DNA of 9,705 nt from Candidatus Omnitrophota bacterium. Lineage in GTDB: Bacteria > Omnitrophota > Gorgyraeia > Duberdicusellales > 4484-171. Numbering within the stretch: the stretch's first letter is position 1; each line of letters opens with the position of its first letter. Positions 7,447-9,705 of the stretch are shown here, in pieces. The notes below the pieces were generated by a model. The model searched no databases and was not told where the DNA came from. It saw only the letters and a program-made list of their open reading frames with translations. The stretch lies in NCBI GenBank assembly GCA_028702365.1, contig JAQVOZ010000035.1, forward strand, positions 1 to 9,705, read 5' to 3'. The position numbers were made by a program, and so were the translations under genes.

Positions 7447-8550
7447 TTAAATAAAATTAACATGCTCTGGTATTGCGCTTTCGAATTCTCCAGAAAAACC
7501 CTTTCCGTGTTTTAAACCCCACAAAAATTCGTTCACTTTATGCTGGAGGCATAATGAGCCGCACATAGTGCAGGCGTTGAATTTTTCACTTGCAATGAGG
7601 CTTAGAACTTCCCAATAGCGTTCGCTCCTCCAGATTTCCTTAAATGATTTTTCGGCAATATTGCCGATATGGTATTTCTTGTATTTATCGTTAAAAAGCA
7701 TTCCGCAGGGAGCAACCAGACCCGAGCCTGAAAACTGCATAATAAACGCGGGGCCGAAACAACGCGAATAATTACGTTTTCCTTTACTTAATATTTTCGA
7801 CCATTTGGCTTTTACAAGATAATTGTTATCGGAATATTTCTCTGCTTCTTTAAGAATATTAACCAAATCGAAATATTTGTCGTATTGAACTCCCAAACTC
7901 CCTGCTTCATCATCGCTGCAGTGCTTAATGACTGAATAATCTACGCCTAATTCTTTACCGAGCTTTGCCAAAGGAATAACCTGGTCGGCAAATTGAGGAA
8001 GAAGCACCATTTGAAGGCCGAGAGTAACAGAAAGTTTATTTTTTCTCTTTATGGCTACGCTTTTCTTGATTGTTTCTATTACTTTATCAAAACATTCTTC
8101 TTTGCAGCCCATTATCTTTGCATAGTTAAGCGGGTCAGCCGCAGATATGTTAAATCTAAGGTAGGTAAGAGCCGGCAATACTTCCTCTAACTTTTCATCT
8201 CTAAGAAGATAGCCGTTTGTGCCAAGAGCCATATCAAGGCCGTTACTCTTTCCTTTTAATATTGCATCATATAAATGCGGGGAGCAGGTGCTTTCGCCGT
8301 CGCTTACAAAACTTATGGCTTTAACGCCTATTTCCACGGCATCGTCAAGGAAACGGAAAATTACATCTTTGGTCATCTTTTTTATATCGTTATTTTGAAG
8401 CTGGCCATAGCAATAAACGCATTTATAGGTGCAGGCGCGCGTTAAGGCGCAGTCTATAGTAATAGGCGCAATACGCTCCCCTCTCGTCCACGCCTCGAGG
8501 CGCTCTTTGTGCCAAAGTAATTTATGCCCGTCTAATATTAATTCAGCCAT
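7447..8550 (-). CDS. Radical SAM enzyme with SPASM-like C-terminal Cys cluster
   Basis: Radical-SAM enzyme, 367 residues from the preferred ATG at 8550. The frame is open to 8643, but GAGAAGG at 8559-8565 sits 8 bases before the ATG at 8550 and only 2 before the ATG at 8556, and the longer form would overlap the upstream gene by 101 bases. The CxxxCxxC motif binding the [4Fe-4S] cluster that cleaves S-adenosylmethionine is C40/C44/C47 (CTYKCVYC). The usual GGEP-like strand is replaced by SDGEST (83-88). A second Cys set (C264, C282, C327, C330, C334) resembles a SPASM/twitch auxiliary-cluster domain, and GNIAEKSFKEIW (296-307) is typical SPASM sequence. The N-terminal DGHKLLWHKERLEAW (7-21) precedes the barrel. 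Tight linkage to a transketolase and a GT2 suggests a carbohydrate or small-molecule substrate rather than a peptide; that is inference. The reaction cannot be named. Confidence 0.9.
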   Translation of the reverse strand: MAELILDGHKLLWHKERLEAWTRGERIAPITIDCALTRACTYKCVYCYGQLQNNDIKKMTKDVIFRFLDDAVEIGVKAISFVSDGESTCSPHLYDAILKGKSNGLDMALGTNGYLLRDEKLEEVLPALTYLRFNISAADPLNYAKIMGCKEECFDKVIETIKKSVAIKRKNKLSVTLGLQMVLLPQFADQVIPLAKLGKELGVDYSVIKHCSDDEAGSLGVQYDKYFDLVNILKEAEKYSDNNYLVKAKWSKILSKGKRNYSRCFGPAFIMQFSGSGLVAPCGMLFNDKYKKYHIGNIAEKSFKEIWRSERYWEVLSLIASEKFNACTMCGSLCLQHKVNEFLWGLKHGKGFSGEFESAIPEHVNFI

Positions 8551-9340
8551 TTGCATTACCTTCTCTTTTACTTGCGCTGTATCTTTGTGCTGATTGAGAA
8601 TCCTTGCTGAATTTACCCTGCATATCTTTGGCTGTGCCATCAAAATAAATATCTTTGACCAGCCTAAAATAGCCTTTTACTACCTTAAGAAATGAAGGAA
8701 AAGTTACAGCCTTGGATATTCCATCAGGCCGCAGCCCAAGCCTGTAAGGCACTTCAGCAAAGAGATAGCCTCTTTTAGCAACTTTTATAAGAATTTCTGT
8801 TTGAAAGAAAAAACCTGTACTTTTACAATTCATTTCCGATAAAATCGATTTTCTATATAATATGGTGCCGTTGGTATAATTAAAATTAACCCCAAAAGTT
8901 GTATTTATAATAAACCTGTAAGTATATGATAAAAAATTTCTAAAAACAGAGCGGATTTGCCTGTTAAATACAAAAGGGATAACCACGTCTACATGATTAA
9001 GCAAACTTGCGTAGCGAAAAGTCTCCCAGGGGTCATTTTCGTTATCACCCGGAAGCATTACCACAGCGTCACCCTTTACCCTGCCCACACCGTCACAGAA
9101 AGATGCCCCTATTCCCTGGGGGCTTGAATGTTTGATTAAACTTATACGTTCATCTTTTTTGCTTAAATCCAGGGCGATTTCTTCTGTTTTGTCGGTTGAG
9201 CCGTCATTAATTACAACTACCTCGCCGTTTATTTTGAAATCGTCAAAAGCTTTAAGAGTATTGGTGATGGCGGGTAGAATATTCTTCTCTTCGTTTAAGG
9301 CAGGCATTATTACGGAAATGTCTATTTTATTAGTAGCCAT
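8543..9340 (-). CDS. Family 2 glycosyltransferase, soluble
   Basis: Predicted GT-A-fold glycosyltransferase of family GT2, 265 residues from the ATG at 9340. This start lies one base after the transketolase stop. A GTG at 9349 would add three residues but overlaps the upstream gene; neither start has a clear Shine-Dalgarno, which fits translational coupling. Evidence is the N-terminal strand DISVIMPALNEEKN (7-20) and VVVINDGSTDKT (41-52), the nucleotide-binding signature of GT2. At the position where DPM1-type enzymes carry DADLQ-like metal-binding residues this protein has PGDNEND (97-103). No hydrophobic stretch is long enough for a membrane anchor, so it probably acts at the cytoplasmic face as a soluble or peripheral protein. 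Its stop overlaps the start of the next radical-SAM gene by 8 bases. Donor and acceptor are unknown. The GT2 assignment is firm, the specificity open. Confidence 0.9.
   Translation of the reverse strand: MATNKIDISVIMPALNEEKNILPAITNTLKAFDDFKINGEVVVINDGSTDKTEEIALDLSKKDERISLIKHSSPQGIGASFCDGVGRVKGDAVVMLPGDNENDPWETFRYASLLNHVDVVIPFVFNRQIRSVFRNFLSYTYRFIINTTFGVNFNYTNGTILYRKSILSEMNCKSTGFFFQTEILIKVAKRGYLFAEVPYRLGLRPDGISKAVTFPSFLKVVKGYFRLVKDIYFDGTAKDMQGKFSKDSQSAQRYSASKREGNANG
8559..8565 (-). promoter_or_regulatory. Ribosome binding site deciding the start of the SPASM radical-SAM gene
   Basis: On the minus strand this reads GAGAAGG. It ends 8 bases before the ATG at 8550 and only 2 bases before the ATG at 8556. 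It therefore favours 8550 and a start that overlaps the upstream glycosyltransferase stop by 8 bases. Confidence 0.6.
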
Positions 9341-9341
9341 A

Positions 9342-9705
9342 TTAAACACGTATATAACCGGCTTCCTTGCTGGTTATCCATTCATTAACTAGCCTGTCAA
9401 ATGGCCGTTTATCCGTATAGGGATCGTAAACTTTCATTTTAACCAGCTCCATTGCTTTGATATCATCCTGGGCACAGCAATGCGAAGGCCCCAGAAATTT
9501 AAAATAATCGTTTACCCCTGTTGCGATAAATTTTACGTTTAGCTTTTGTAAAATTACGTCGTTTCTTAACTGTTCGAGCGCTCTAAAGGCCAGAAAATTG
9601 ACTATTGAATAAACTATAGGCACAAGCCCGCTAATACTCATCCCGCTGGCTATGCCAACGGTGCCTTGCTCCATAATGCCGCAGTTAATTATTCTTTTGG
9701 GAAAT
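9342..9705 (-). CDS. Transketolase-like protein, 3' part (pyrimidine-binding domain, no C-terminal domain)
   Basis: This is the 3' end of a gene entering from the right edge; the open frame runs to the edge, and 120 residues plus a TAA stop are visible. It resembles the pyrimidine-binding domain of transketolases, thiamine-diphosphate enzymes that move two-carbon units between sugars. Visible residues 7-18 (NCGIMEQGTVGI) match the family segment with the catalytic Glu (here residue 12). GPSHCCAQDD (72-81) matches the active-site loop containing His (GPTHQPVEQ in E. coli TktA). DPYTDK and a terminal GYIRV match the end of this domain. In usual transketolases YIRL/R is followed by a C-terminal domain of about 100 residues. 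Here a stop comes at once and the next gene starts one base later, so that domain is absent. The ATG at 9674 is internal to the domain, not the real start. Substrate is unknown; a sugar-building role is inferred from the neighbouring glycosyltransferases. Confidence 0.85.
   Translation of the reverse strand, partial: FPKRIINCGIMEQGTVGIASGMSISGLVPIVYSIVNFLAFRALEQLRNDVILQKLNVKFIATGVNDYFKFLGPSHCCAQDDIKAMELVKMKVYDPYTDKRPFDRLVNEWITSKEAGYIRV

Noticed and set aside
8551..8643. Longer N terminus (31 extra residues) for the SPASM radical-SAM protein
   Set aside because: It would overlap the glycosyltransferase by 101 bases; the GAGAAGG site and the coupled ATG at 8550 explain the start better.

Overview
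The window is one dense, single-direction gene block. All eight recognisable genes lie on the minus strand, so transcription runs from high to low coordinates. It looks like part of a surface-polysaccharide or glycoconjugate biosynthesis and modification locus from a bacterium, probably an uncultured or anaerobic one. The grounds are A+T-rich DNA, three oxygen-sensitive radical-SAM enzymes, two family-2 glycosyltransferases and an AsnB-type amidotransferase. TGA, TAG and TAA all end genes, so the standard bacterial code applies. A phylum such as Omnitrophota is only a guess from the style of the gene content. No rRNA, tRNA, mobile element or CRISPR array is visible.

In transcription order, the upstream set (9705 to 7447) has three genes. 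First is the 3' end of a transketolase-like gene that stops after the pyrimidine-type domain. Next is a soluble GT2 glycosyltransferase starting one base after that stop. Third is a radical-SAM/SPASM enzyme whose start overlaps the GT2 stop. The tight packing implies translational coupling and one functional unit.

A 125-base spacer (7322-7446; 33 G/C, about 26%) follows. It is the only real non-coding space in the window. It holds a possible promoter, a perfect 9-bp dyad overlapping its -10 box and a 14-base direct repeat, so it may be a second transcription start or a control point.

The downstream set (7321 to 16) has five genes: a membrane-anchored GT2 of the DPM1/GtrB/ArnC type, a 558-residue protein resembling alpha/alpha-toroid (heparinase II/III-like) proteins, a complete glutamine-dependent AsnB-like amidotransferase, a B12-binding-domain radical-SAM enzyme, and a second SPASM-type radical-SAM enzyme. 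Gaps are 30 and 19 bases, followed by 4- and 8-base overlaps.

Inferred joint role: the transketolase and first radical-SAM enzyme may make or remodel a sugar or carbon-chain unit. The two GT2 enzymes would transfer sugars, one of them probably to a polyprenyl phosphate at the membrane. AsnB, the toroid protein and the two further radical-SAM enzymes would modify the product by amidation, C-methylation or another radical step. No flippase, polymerase or precursor peptide is visible, so the product and its export route cannot be read from this window.
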